A stretch of 64,000 nt of DNA from Prevotella sp. oral taxon 376 (GCF_003043945.1 NZ_PYXG01000001.1:620001-684000), one strand, 5' to 3'. Counted from the first letter of the stretch, positions 44,574 through 53,092 are shown. Numbers and translations are program-made. The notes: a model not told the origin generated them from the sequence alone.

Positions 44574-45803
44574 TTAGATAGTCAAATGCATATCTTCGGT
44601 GAAAGAAAGGAAACGGTCGAATTCCTCAAAGAGTTTCTGTGGTGTTACCTTTGCATAACGTTCGGTCATACTTACGTTCGTATGTCCGAGCATCTTGCTG
44701 ACTGTTTCAATAGGAACGCCCTGCTCTAAGGTGATAAGTGTGGCAAAGGTATGCCTTGCCGTGTGCGAGGTAAAGGGAAAAGAAATACCTGCCCGTAGTC
44801 GCAAGGCTTTGAGACAGGACTGATAAGTGGGATATTTGATGCAAGGCAGCAGTGTTTCCCTTTCATCGCTGTGCATTTTCTCAATTAAGCGAACTGCTTC
44901 CGGCAACAACTTGATACGACAAAGCACACCCGTCTTCTGTCGGTTGAACTTCAACCACAAACTACCTGCATCATCACGAACAAGATGCTTCTTGCTTAGC
45001 TCCATCAAATCACAATAAGCTGCACCGGTATAGCAAGCGAAGAGAAACACATCGCGAGCGGTTTCCATTTCCTCTTCCAACTCATCAAAGCAGATTGCCT
45101 TCAACTTGTCCAATGCTTCTTGGTCAAGAGCTTTAGGTGCTTTCTTGTCTCCTCGTTCTATATGTACTTTATCAAACAGAAGCGTATCAGCCAGCCTCTC
45201 ACGATAAGCCAGCCTGCAGACAGTCTTCAAATCTGCTGCAGCTCTGAAAAATGTGCTTTGCTGATGCCCGAGTTCACTAAGACAGAATGCTTGCAATTCG
45301 TAGATGAAGTTTTCTGTCAACTGCGAGAATGCCAAATCCGAAACATGATACTTCTTCTGTATAAACTCCTGCAATCGTTTTCGAGTGGAATGATAGGCAG
45401 ACATAGAGTCCCTCTTGATGTCTATACCGATATGGCTTTCTTTCTCCTTAATGAGCATATCCAATCTCTCGATGAGCATACATCGTGCCTGCACACAGCC
45501 TTGAAACTGTTCCTTTACATCGGTTGCATCAAATGGCTGTCCTTTGGCAATCAACGACTGATAGGCAGATTGAATGGAAAGCAGAAGATTTTCCAACCAG
45601 CCGTTAACCTCCACCGCCTCATGGCTCTTGCCGTCCATCCTGCTCTCACGTGAATTCCACAAGTCGGGGTTGCAGGAAAGTTTACAACTAAACTGGGCAA
45701 TGGAACGCCCAATGGTAATACGTCCCATAATCGGAGCTTTCCCCGATTTGTCAAGCCCGCTCTTTTTAAGGTAGAGCAGCACCTTCATTTTCTCTGTTTT
45801 CAT
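44574..45803 (-). CDS. Tyrosine recombinase (integrase 2)
   Basis: 409 residues, related to but clearly different from integrase 1. Catalytic residues: HxxR in FTSHTARHTFATL, MLGHTNVS, and Tyr in MTERYAKVTP. The Arg I box reads CYTGAAYCDLMEL, again without Arg. As the outermost gene at the right end it is a good candidate for the enzyme acting at the ends. Tandem integrases of this kind may cooperate or act on different sites. Confidence 0.93.
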   Translation of the reverse strand: MKTEKMKVLLYLKKSGLDKSGKAPIMGRITIGRSIAQFSCKLSCNPDLWNSRESRMDGKSHEAVEVNGWLENLLLSIQSAYQSLIAKGQPFDATDVKEQFQGCVQARCMLIERLDMLIKEKESHIGIDIKRDSMSAYHSTRKRLQEFIQKKYHVSDLAFSQLTENFIYELQAFCLSELGHQQSTFFRAAADLKTVCRLAYRERLADTLLFDKVHIERGDKKAPKALDQEALDKLKAICFDELEEEMETARDVFLFACYTGAAYCDLMELSKKHLVRDDAGSLWLKFNRQKTGVLCRIKLLPEAVRLIEKMHSDERETLLPCIKYPTYQSCLKALRLRAGISFPFTSHTARHTFATLITLEQGVPIETVSKMLGHTNVSMTERYAKVTPQKLFEEFDRFLSFTEDMHLTI

Positions 45804-46091
45804 ACGCTTTAATATTTGTGGGCAAAATTACCCGAATTAAAGCGTTCCTCACTTACGCAGAAAACTGCCGACCGAAGCAACAGCCACACGAACGAAAATA
45901 ATTCAGTTACCGAATACTGCACCATCGTTACCTACATCAAAATAGGGTAACACTCTGGTAACTGAACTTCTGCCTAAATCTGCATATTTCTGCCCTTTAC
46001 AAACAGAGCAGTATTATGCCAATTCGTGTATTTCCTCCTCATTATCAGTTAGTTTACATCAATTTCGATATTTCTTCATTTTCATTGATTA
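45804..46091. other. Right end of the element with clustered GTTACC/GGTAAC motifs
   Basis: No gene is present. A nested inverted arrangement is seen: CAGTTACC (45904-45911) with GGTAACTG (45957-45964), and inside it GTTACC (45927-45932) with GGTAAC (45946-45951). The same motif pair exists at the left end (32694-32724). Integrases of this class bind arm-type repeats, so these are candidates. Confidence 0.45.
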
Positions 46092-46154
46092 GTTACATTA
46101 TACTTGTAACATGATTACAAGCCGTTTGTAACAGGATTACAAACGGCTGGTAAT
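46092..46154. repeat. Family A repeat: three 22 bp-period palindromes
   Basis: Units lie at 46092-46110, 46114-46132 and 46136-46154, with 3 bp spacers. The second and third carry the AGCCGTTTGT core, the third inverted. The first unit has an odd AT-rich centre (TTACATTATA) that also occurs at the left end of the mobile element. The array lies just beyond the ahpC terminator. Confidence 0.8.
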
Positions 46155-46165
46155 ATCAAGAAAGG

Positions 46166-46186
46166 CCCCCAGAGAGAGTCCGGGGG
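46166..46186 (-). terminator. ahpC terminator
   Basis: Minus-strand hairpin CCCCCGGACTCTCTCTGGGGG is followed by CCTTTCTT. Eight bp after the ahpC stop. Confidence 0.7.
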
Positions 46187-46193
46187 ATTATCT

Positions 46194-46766
46194 TTAGAGC
46201 TTCCCGACCAAGTCAATACCCGGGCGAAGAGTTTTCCCACCCTTCTTCCAGCGTGCCGGACAAACCTCGCCGTCGTGGCTGGCCACGAACTGGGCAGCCT
46301 CTACCTTGCGCACCAATTCTTCGGCATTACGCCCTATACTGTTATCCTGTATCTCGGCAATTTTAATCTGGCCTTCCGGATTCACAAGGAAAGTACCCCT
46401 GTAGGCCACGCCCTCGTCTTCCTTATACACTCCGAATCCCCGGCTTAACACCGCCAAGGGGTCGGCGAGCATGGTGTAAGGCAACTTCTTGATGGTCTCC
46501 GACGCGTCATGCCATGCTTTGTGCACGAAATGGGAATCGGTGCTGACGGAGAAGACCTCCACGCCCATCGACTTGAGTTGCTCATAGTAATCGGCCAGGT
46601 CTTCCAGCTCCGTAGGGCAGACGAATGTAAAGTCAGCTGGATAGAAGAAGAACAAGGCCCACTTTCCCTTGATGTCTTCGCTGGAGACGGTCTTAAAACT
46701 GTCGTTCTGAAATCCTTGTACCTTGAACTGCGGTACCTGTGCATTGATAATTGGTTCCATTGTCAT
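46194..46766 (-). CDS. ahpC: Alkyl hydroperoxide reductase AhpC (typical 2-Cys peroxiredoxin)
   Basis: 190 residues. The peroxidatic Cys is in ADFTFVCPTELED and the resolving Cys in DGEVCPARWKKG. Both ATG codons near the start (46766 and 46760) are usable; family N-termini favour the second (MEPIINAQ). It reduces H2O2, organic peroxides and peroxynitrite. It is read from the sodB promoter, 15 bp downstream of sodB. There is no ahpF next to it; a terminator ends the operon and the mobile element begins soon after. Confidence 0.95.
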   Translation of the reverse strand: MTMEPIINAQVPQFKVQGFQNDSFKTVSSEDIKGKWALFFFYPADFTFVCPTELEDLADYYEQLKSMGVEVFSVSTDSHFVHKAWHDASETIKKLPYTMLADPLAVLSRGFGVYKEDEGVAYRGTFLVNPEGQIKIAEIQDNSIGRNAEELVRKVEAAQFVASHDGEVCPARWKKGGKTLRPGIDLVGKL

Positions 46767-46781
46767 TGTTGTTTTATTGAG

Positions 46782-47456
46782 TTATTTCATTCTGCTCTCT
46801 ACGACCTCCCAGTCGATCAGTTCCCACACGGCTTCCACATGGTCTGCCCTGCGATTCTGATAGTCGAGGTAATAGGCATGCTCCCACACATCGATTCCCA
46901 TCAGCGGATTCAGTCCGCTACGCGACGGATTTCCGCCATTGGGCTCCTTGGTAATGACGAGCTTGCCGCTCCCATCCTGCGACAACCAAGCCCATCCTGA
47001 GCCGAACAGCGAGATGGCCGCCTGGGCAAACTGCTCCTTGAAAGCCTCGAAACTACCGAAATTGGCATCGATGGTAGCCGCAATCCGCCCCATAGGTGCA
47101 TTGTCCTTGCGCGGCGAGCGGAACTGCAAGAAGTAGAGCTTGTGGTTGAGAGCCTGTCCCGCATTGTTGTACATCGGTCCCTCCGGAACTGTCCGAACCA
47201 GCTCCTCAAGGCTCTTGCCCGCAAACTCTGTACCCTCCACAAGCTTGTTGATGGTATTCACATAACCCTGCAGATGCTTGCCGTAATGGAAACTAATGGT
47301 CTGTTCACTGATAACTGGCTCCAGCGCGTTGGGCGCATAAGGGAGTACTGGCATTGGTATATTCATCATTGTCTCATTTTTTGAAAAATTATCACGCATC
47401 GTCATATTCGTTTGCAAAAGCAAGGGGAAAAGAGCCCCCAAAAGAATTGTACTCAT
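46782..47456 (-). CDS. sodB: Fe/Mn superoxide dismutase with an N-terminal extension
   Basis: 224 residues. Metal ligands: His in TISFHYGKHLQGYV, His in AGQALNHKLYFLQF, and Asp/His in MGIDVWEHAYYLDYQ. The core starts at MNIPMPVLPY (residue 31, ATG 47366). The extra 30 residues start MSTILLGALFPLLLQ, a hydrophobic stretch that could be a signal peptide or the result of the wrong start. A promoter at 47503-47535 would allow either start. The gene heads an operon with ahpC, divergent from oxyR. Confidence 0.92.
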   Translation of the reverse strand: MSTILLGALFPLLLQTNMTMRDNFSKNETMMNIPMPVLPYAPNALEPVISEQTISFHYGKHLQGYVNTINKLVEGTEFAGKSLEELVRTVPEGPMYNNAGQALNHKLYFLQFRSPRKDNAPMGRIAATIDANFGSFEAFKEQFAQAAISLFGSGWAWLSQDGSGKLVITKEPNGGNPSRSGLNPLMGIDVWEHAYYLDYQNRRADHVEAVWELIDWEVVESRMK

Positions 47457-47502
47457 AATCGTGATGTTTTTAAAAAGTTATTATTATGTCGTTTATTTGT
47501 TG

Positions 47503-47532
47503 CAAAGGTAAGAAGAAAGACGATATGCGCAA
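47503..47532 (-). promoter_or_regulatory. sodB-ahpC promoter
   Basis: TTG (47532-47530), a 19 bp spacer and TACCTTTG (47510-47503) on the minus strand form a near-ideal Bacteroidota promoter. The OxyR-like site begins at the next base upstream. Confidence 0.75.
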
Positions 47533-47568
47533 AAAGATAATTTCTATCAGCACATAGAAATTGTCTAT
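47533..47568. promoter_or_regulatory. Predicted OxyR operator upstream of sodB-ahpC
   Basis: AAAG-N7-CTAT-N6-ATAG-N7-CTAT matches the known OxyR pattern ATAG-N7-CTAT-N7-ATAG-N7-CTAT except for one base in the first quarter and a 6 bp centre. It ends exactly where the sodB -33 element begins, ideal for activation. The oxyR gene is 230 bp away. Confidence 0.55.
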
Positions 47569-47771
47569 CAGGGACAGGCAAAGTTCCTATTCATAGGCAT
47601 TAGCAGTAATCATAATTTTTATTCTCCGGTCGGCAAAGTGATAGGAGAATTGAATCGCCAGTATGTATTATCCGCAGAAATCAGTCGCTATTTGATGACT
47701 GCTCATTGTTTTTTTGCCCTAAAATAATCGTTTTTTCACCCCGGAATGAACCGCTATCAGAAAAAAAGGAG

Positions 47772-47779
47772 TAACTTTG
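47772..47779 (+). promoter_or_regulatory. oxyR -7 box
   Basis: TAACTTTG lies 20 bp upstream of ATG 47800, which rules out the longer open frame from 47746. Confidence 0.5.
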
Positions 47780-47799
47780 CCCGAAAAGGATCTATTCTT

Positions 47800-48726
47800 A
47801 TGACACTACAACAATTAGAATACATCATCGCCGTATATCGGCACAAGCACTTTGCCAAAGCGGCAGAGCATTGCAATGTAACCCAGCCCACTCTAAGTTC
47901 CATGATACAGAAACTGGAGGAAGAACTGGGGGTGAAGATCTTCGACCGTAAGGCACAGCCCGTCAAACCCACGCCAATCGGCCTAACCATTATAGAACAA
48001 GCCTGGAAAGTAATCGTGAGAGCACGCAAGATAAGGGAATTCGTGGAAGAGGACAAGCAGTCGTTGCTGGGAACTTTCAACATCGGCATCCTGCCTACCA
48101 TTGCCCCCTATCTCATTCCTCGCTTCTTCCCACAGCTCATGAAGCAATATCCCGACATGGACATCCGAATCAACGAGATGCAAACCGAGAGTATCAAGAA
48201 AGCCCTGCGCCACGGAGATATCGACGCGGGAATCCTCGCCATGCTCGACGGACTGGACGACTTTCACTGCGAGCCGCTTTTCTATGAACAATTCTTTGCC
48301 TATGTGGCGAAGGACGACCCCTTATATAATAATAAGGTAATACGCACGGCCGACCTGACAGGAGAATATCTATGGCTTCTGGACGAGGGGCACTGCTTCC
48401 GCGACCAGCTCGTGAAATACTGCCAGCTCAAGGCCGCCCGTCGCAGCAAGAAGGCCTACAGCCTCGGAAGTATAGAAACCTTCATGCGTATCGTGGAGAA
48501 CGGCAAGGGGCTAACCTTCATTCCGGAGCTCGCCTTGTCGCAGCTCAACGAAGAACAGACCCGACTTGTGAGGCCTTTTGCCATTCCCGCCCCTACACGC
48601 AAGATCGTAATGATGACCAGCAAAAATTTCATTCGAAAGACCTTGCGCCAGCTGCTTGTGGAAGAAATCAGAAAGGCCGTGCCCACCGCTATGCTTAAAC
48701 TGGGGCAGGCACAGCAGCAAGTGTAA
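47800..48726 (+). CDS. oxyR: LysR-type peroxide regulator OxyR
   Basis: 308 residues. The N-terminal winged helix is TLQQLEYIIAVYRHKHFAKA followed by AEHCNVTQPTLSSMIQKLEE. The regulatory domain keeps both redox cysteines nine residues apart (GHCFRDQLVKYCQL), matching Cys199 and Cys208 of E. coli OxyR. Peroxide forms a disulfide between them and switches the tetramer to activation. It is divergent from sodB-ahpC, which it is likely to control via the site at 47533. Confidence 0.93.
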   Translation: MTLQQLEYIIAVYRHKHFAKAAEHCNVTQPTLSSMIQKLEEELGVKIFDRKAQPVKPTPIGLTIIEQAWKVIVRARKIREFVEEDKQSLLGTFNIGILPTIAPYLIPRFFPQLMKQYPDMDIRINEMQTESIKKALRHGDIDAGILAMLDGLDDFHCEPLFYEQFFAYVAKDDPLYNNKVIRTADLTGEYLWLLDEGHCFRDQLVKYCQLKAARRSKKAYSLGSIETFMRIVENGKGLTFIPELALSQLNEEQTRLVRPFAIPAPTRKIVMMTSKNFIRKTLRQLLVEEIRKAVPTAMLKLGQAQQQV

Positions 48727-49208
48727 TCCTGACAGGCATCTAAAAGCCTCTGCCACAAAGGTTGACTTGTGTTAATACATACAAAGCCGATTCCTCTCTA
48801 CAAGGGCTTTCAGACTGCTGGAATAAAGAGAAATCGGCCATAAGCGGAGAATCGTCATCTTCTATAGATACTGGCTACTCCGGCAGCCAAATCAATGAGC
48901 GTGCCAGGAGATAGCAATCTCCCTTTTCTGCTTTTTGTATTGCCGGTTGATTTTATTCCCTCTCGCGGTAGATGAATTACCTTGCCGCCGCGCTCCCAGA
49001 ACGGTCGCTTACCTCAAGGAAGGCAATCCTTACAGACGCTCCATAAGAAATTGCGCTTCTATCTTGAATGTTTATAAAATAAATGAGGGGCCGGAAATCC
49101 GACCCCTCTTCTTCGTTAGTATGTTATGAAAAATTTGAGAGAATTTGAAGCTTCACAGCCTCGTTTGCTTGTTTTACTAAACATTATAGAGAAAGCATAG
49201 AAATTTGT
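48727..49208. other. Intergenic region with a terminator-like hairpin and no gene
   Basis: No credible gene was found. A near-perfect hairpin GAGGGGCCGGA / TCCGACCCCTC (49085-49108) followed by TTCTTC looks like a plus-strand terminator, 360 bp after oxyR. Upstream, GCCGATT and AATCGGC about 40 nt apart could form a loose stem. A small RNA ending at 49108 is conceivable but unsupported by a promoter. Confidence 0.35.
49085..49116 (+). terminator. Hairpin terminator
   Basis: GAGGGGCCGGA-AA-TCCGACCCCTC with a pyrimidine-rich tail. It is either the distal oxyR terminator or the end of an unannotated short transcript. Confidence 0.55.
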
Positions 49209-49700
49209 CTATTTCAATAAAGGGTGCGCTTGCACTTGCACGGACTCGATACGACTCTGCTTGAGCGTATCCATCGTCGCGCTGTCTCCCATCGCAACCG
49301 ATGTACCGTGCTTAATAACCTGATAACTATCACCAGTAGCGCCTATCTTATTGGCCTGATCGTTGGTCATTGATAGATGCATAGCATTGCCCAGCGTAAG
49401 CACAATGGCTACCACGGCTGCGGCCTTGAAGAGCGGCATCAACCGCTGCTGCATAGTGATAACGCGCGCCTTGACAGGAACAGGTTCCTTTATCATTTTG
49501 AGCACACGCTCATCAAAGTCATCAGATAATACATCGTTTCGCACCTCGGCCTGCTCGTAAGCAAACAGGTCTTTATAGCGCAGAAGCCCAACAGGAACCT
49601 CCTTCTGAGAGAAGAATGCACGAAGAATCTCCTCTTCTTCAAGAGTGGTCTCGCACATCCAGTAGCGCTCGAGTAGTTGTTGAATGTATTTATAGTCCAT
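49209..49700 (-). CDS. Single-pass membrane protein, anti-sigma-like
   Basis: 163 residues from the ATG at 49700 (an upstream TTG is possible). The N-terminal region (DYKYIQQLLERYWMCETTLE) resembles cytoplasmic sigma-binding helices. One membrane helix (LFKAAAVVAIVLTLGNAMHL, about residues 88-107) and a short periplasmic tail follow. It overlaps the ECF sigma-factor gene by about 11 bp and is probably its regulator. No known anti-sigma motif is visible. Confidence 0.75.
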   Translation of the reverse strand: MDYKYIQQLLERYWMCETTLEEEEILRAFFSQKEVPVGLLRYKDLFAYEQAEVRNDVLSDDFDERVLKMIKEPVPVKARVITMQQRLMPLFKAAAVVAIVLTLGNAMHLSMTNDQANKIGATGDSYQVIKHGTSVAMGDSATMDTLKQSRIESVQVQAHPLLK

Positions 49701-50202
49701 AATTATCAAATTCTTTAAATCTTGTCTTTATCGCCTGCCGTGCCCTGAATATATTCACCTTTACCTGTTCTTCAGTGATAGCAAGGATTTCGGCAATTTC
49801 CCGATAGGACTTTCCTTCGAAATCTCGCAACTGCATGCAGGAGCGCTGCTTCTCTGGAAGAGAGTCTACGAGCCTCCTCACCAGTTCGACCCTGTCTTTC
49901 TGAATCATTTGCTCGTAGGGGTCAGATGCTGCATCTGGCGTTTCAAATGGAACGGCGTCGAGTGAGCCATTCTGGTTGTCGGCCTTCTTGATGCGGTCGA
50001 GGGCAAGGTTTCTGCATATTGTCATGCTGAATGCTTCTATGGATTCTATATCATCCCAACCTTCGCGCTTGTCCCAGACCTTAATCAGCGTGTCCTGTAC
50101 GATGTCCTCTGCCTCTGCAGTATTGAGAGTTATGCGGAGAGCTAACCGATAAAGGGTATTCTTCAGCGGCAACACATCGTTACGGAAACTGATTTTTTTC
50201 AT
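49690..50202 (-). CDS. ECF RNA polymerase sigma factor
   Basis: 170 residues. Region 2 includes ALRITLNTAEAEDIVQDTLI and KVWDKREGWDDIESIEAFSM, then TICRNLALDRIKK. Region 4 is SLPEKQRSCMQLRDFEGKSY, REIAEILAITEEQVKVNIFR. It is different from the 14.1 kb sigma factor. The partner gene overlaps its end. It lies 160 bp downstream of argB. Confidence 0.92.
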   Translation of the reverse strand: MKKISFRNDVLPLKNTLYRLALRITLNTAEAEDIVQDTLIKVWDKREGWDDIESIEAFSMTICRNLALDRIKKADNQNGSLDAVPFETPDAASDPYEQMIQKDRVELVRRLVDSLPEKQRSCMQLRDFEGKSYREIAEILAITEEQVKVNIFRARQAIKTRFKEFDNYGL

Positions 50203-50362
50203 CTGCCTCTCTATTTGAATTGACGACTAAGACTGGTGAAAGTTACAGGAAAAATAAAATTTAACACTTTTCCTCGAACGGCATTCTGCCCGAAGCACCA
50301 TTCTTTCACTTTCTCCATATTTATTATATCTTTTTAAATGCCTGGTAAACGAAATCCCATTT

Positions 50363-51193
50363 TCATTTCTCGATGATTGTCCCATGAAGACCATTCATCG
50401 CTTCGGCCTTAGTAATTATGACGCGACTCACACCGGCATCTATAGCTGAAAGGGCATTCTCTATTTTGGGAATCATGCCATCAGTAATGGTGCCATCAGC
50501 TATATATTTATCAAAATCGGCACGCATAATAACAGGAATAACGCTCTCTGCATCCTCGGGATTACGGAGCACCCCGTTTTTCTCAAATGTAAATACAAGT
50601 GTTACATCGAAGTGGGCAGCAAGTGCCTTTGCCGTCTCTGAGGCGATGGTATCCGCATTCGTGTTGAGGAGCTGCCCTCTGCCGTCATGGGTTAACGGTG
50701 CCATGACTGGTGTAACTCCCATCTCAACGAGTCGACTCAGATATTCTCCATTCACCTCATCAATATCCCCAACGAGACCAAAGTCGATACCATCCTTAAC
50801 GGGGCGTTTGTGAGAACGGATGACATTCATGTCTGCACCTGTAAGTCCGAGGGCATTGATCCCGCTTTCTTGAAGATATGCCACGACATTTTTGTTGATG
50901 AGTCCGCCATATACCATAGTTACAATCTCAAGCATAGCGTCATCCGTGATACGGCGACCATTCATCATCTTGCTCTCAATGCCAAGGGCTGCAGCAATCT
51001 TTGTTGCCTTGCGACCACCTCCATGCACCAGTATTTTCCGACCCGGAATGGACGCAAAGTTATCAAGCAGCAACTTCAGGCGACGCTCGTCCTCTACGAC
51101 AGCACCTCCCACCTTAACAACAGTAAAAGGTTCTCTATGTATTTCTTTTAGAGATCCCTGATTATTGATATGATCCGTTAGCATTCCATCCAC
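50363..51193 (-). CDS. argB: Acetylglutamate kinase
   Basis: 276 residues of the amino-acid kinase family. VVKVGGAVVEDERRLK holds the phosphate-binding Lys and Gly, VHGGGRKATKIAAALG is the Gly-rich loop, and NTNADTIASETAKAL is the substrate/ATP region. It phosphorylates N-acetylglutamate in arginine synthesis. The ATG is 6 bp beyond the speA stop, making argB the last gene of a topA-aroK-speA-argB operon. No other arg genes are nearby. Confidence 0.94.
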   Translation of the reverse strand: MDGMLTDHINNQGSLKEIHREPFTVVKVGGAVVEDERRLKLLLDNFASIPGRKILVHGGGRKATKIAAALGIESKMMNGRRITDDAMLEIVTMVYGGLINKNVVAYLQESGINALGLTGADMNVIRSHKRPVKDGIDFGLVGDIDEVNGEYLSRLVEMGVTPVMAPLTHDGRGQLLNTNADTIASETAKALAAHFDVTLVFTFEKNGVLRNPEDAESVIPVIMRADFDKYIADGTITDGMIPKIENALSAIDAGVSRVIITKAEAMNGLHGTIIEK

Positions 51194-51199
51194 GCTTAA

Positions 51200-53092
51200 T
51201 TATTCCAGATAAGTGTATCCATACAGCCCACTACGATAGTTGCTAAGGAACTCCTTACCCTCCTCTAATGAAATCTTGCCCTGTTTCACGCTTTTGCTTA
51301 CCCAGATTTCCAGCTGACGGACCAGTTTCTTTGGATTATACTGGACATAGTCAAGCACTTCCTCTACCGTCTCTCCATCAAAAATCTGATCAATATGATA
51401 TGCCCCATCCTTGACACTGATGTGTGCAGCCGTAGTATCACCAAACAAATTGTGCATGTCTCCTAAAATCTCCTGATAAGCACCCACGAGAAACACGCCC
51501 AGGTAATAAGGCTCGTTCTTCAAGAGTCGGTGCAGCGGCAGCACATGCCTGATGTGCCCGTTCGTTACAAAGTTGGCAATCTTTCCATCTGAATCACAGG
51601 TGATATCCTGAATCGTCGCATTACGCGTGGGCCGTTCATCGAGCCGTTGAAGCGGCATGATAGGAAATATCTGGTCAATAGCCCATGCATCAGGCAGACT
51701 TTGAAAAAGTGAGAAATTGCAGAAATACTTGTCAGCAAGCAACTTGTCCAAACCTCTAAGCTCTTCCGGCACATGTTTAAGCGACTTGGCAAGGCTGTTT
51801 ATCTCATGACATACGCTCCAATACATGCTCTCGATTTCTGCACGCGTCTTCAAATCGACGATGCCGTGAGCAAAAAGTTCAAGGGCTTCATCCCGAATCT
51901 GCTCTGCATCGTGCCAGTCCTCAAGCATAGAGCGGGGACTCAGATTATCCCAGATTTCATAAAGGTCTTTTACCAACTGGTGATCAGTTTCCTTAGCCTC
52001 AAACTCCTCTGGCATTTCCGGAAGGCTCGCAGTTTCCAGAACATCGATGACGAGCACCGAATGGTGGGCGGCCAGAGAGCGGCCGCTTTCGGTAATGATA
52101 TTAGGATGCTGAATGTCATTCTTATTAGCCGCGTCGACAAAGGTGTAAATACAGTCGTTGATATACTCCTGGATAGAGTAGTTCACGGAACTCTCGCTGG
52201 AAGAAGAGCGAGTTCCGTCATAGTCTACTCCAAGTCCGCCTCCACAATCCACGAAGTCCACATTATAGCCCATCTTGTGAAGGTTGATATAAAACTGAGC
52301 CGCTTCACGCAGGGCTGTCTGTATACGGCGAATCTTGGTAATCTGGCTGCCTATGTGGAAGTGGATGAGACGCAGACAGTCGTGCATGCCCTTTTCGTCC
52401 AATATCTGAAGGGCTTTAAGGAGTTCCGAACTCGTCAGCCCGAACTTAGAGGCATCGCCACCACTTTCGGCCCACTTGCCAGAACCACTCGACGCAAGCT
52501 TGATACGGATACCAAGATTTGGCATTACATTCAACTTCTTGGCAGCCTTGGCAATAATATCTATCTCATTGAGTTTCTCGACGACAATAAAAATGCGTTT
52601 TCCCATCTTCTGGGCAAGAAGGGCAAGCTCTATGTAGCTCTGATCCTTATACCCATTACATATAATAAGAGAATCGCTTTGGCATTGCACGGCAATCACC
52701 GCATGAAGTTCCGGCTTAGAACCAGCTTCCAAACCAAGATTGAATTTACGACCATGCGTTATCATTTCCTCTACCACAGGCTGCATCTGATTCACCTTAA
52801 CAGGATAGATGATGAAGCTCTCGCCCTTGTAACCATATTCCTTGGCGGCTTTCTCAAAACAGCTGGCATTCTTTTCTATACGGTTATCGAGGATGTCGGG
52901 GAAGCGCAACAGAACCGGGGGTGTAACATCGCGAAGAATTAGTTCATCCATGACCTCCTTAAGGTCTATCTGAACTTCATCCTTGGAGGGTGTTACATAG
53001 ACATCACCTTTCTCGTTAATACCAAAATACGAGGTGCCCCATCCACAGATATTATACAGCTCCTTCGCATCATCGATTGTCCATTTCTTCAT
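51200..53092 (-). CDS. speA: Biosynthetic arginine decarboxylase
   Basis: 630 residues, fold type III PLP enzyme. The PLP lysine is in IYPVKVNQMQPVV. The glycine-rich phosphate loop is DCGGGLGVDYDG, and the C-terminal barrel has YLGVFLVGAYQEILGDMHNL. It converts arginine to agmatine, the first step of polyamine synthesis. Length and motifs match SpeA rather than the inducible AdiA. It overlaps aroK by 4 bp and is followed by argB. Confidence 0.95.
   Translation of the reverse strand: MKKWTIDDAKELYNICGWGTSYFGINEKGDVYVTPSKDEVQIDLKEVMDELILRDVTPPVLLRFPDILDNRIEKNASCFEKAAKEYGYKGESFIIYPVKVNQMQPVVEEMITHGRKFNLGLEAGSKPELHAVIAVQCQSDSLIICNGYKDQSYIELALLAQKMGKRIFIVVEKLNEIDIIAKAAKKLNVMPNLGIRIKLASSGSGKWAESGGDASKFGLTSSELLKALQILDEKGMHDCLRLIHFHIGSQITKIRRIQTALREAAQFYINLHKMGYNVDFVDCGGGLGVDYDGTRSSSSESSVNYSIQEYINDCIYTFVDAANKNDIQHPNIITESGRSLAAHHSVLVIDVLETASLPEMPEEFEAKETDHQLVKDLYEIWDNLSPRSMLEDWHDAEQIRDEALELFAHGIVDLKTRAEIESMYWSVCHEINSLAKSLKHVPEELRGLDKLLADKYFCNFSLFQSLPDAWAIDQIFPIMPLQRLDERPTRNATIQDITCDSDGKIANFVTNGHIRHVLPLHRLLKNEPYYLGVFLVGAYQEILGDMHNLFGDTTAAHISVKDGAYHIDQIFDGETVEEVLDYVQYNPKKLVRQLEIWVSKSVKQGKISLEEGKEFLSNYRSGLYGYTYLE

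Larger units (their letters stand above)
32646..46102. mobile_element. Integrative mobilizable element between tRNA-Ser and ahpC
   Basis: About 13.4 kb with relaxase and MobC, DUF3408, Toprim primase, VirE-type helicase, two HTH proteins, cargo and two tyrosine recombinases. No tra genes are present, so it is mobilizable rather than self-conjugative. It is AT-richer than the flanking chromosome. The ends given are set by a 10 bp direct repeat TTACATTATA (32646-32655 and 46093-46102), which is short and could be chance. The right copy falls inside the first unit of a family A repeat. No copy of the tRNA-Ser 3' end was found at the right end. Confidence 0.75.
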
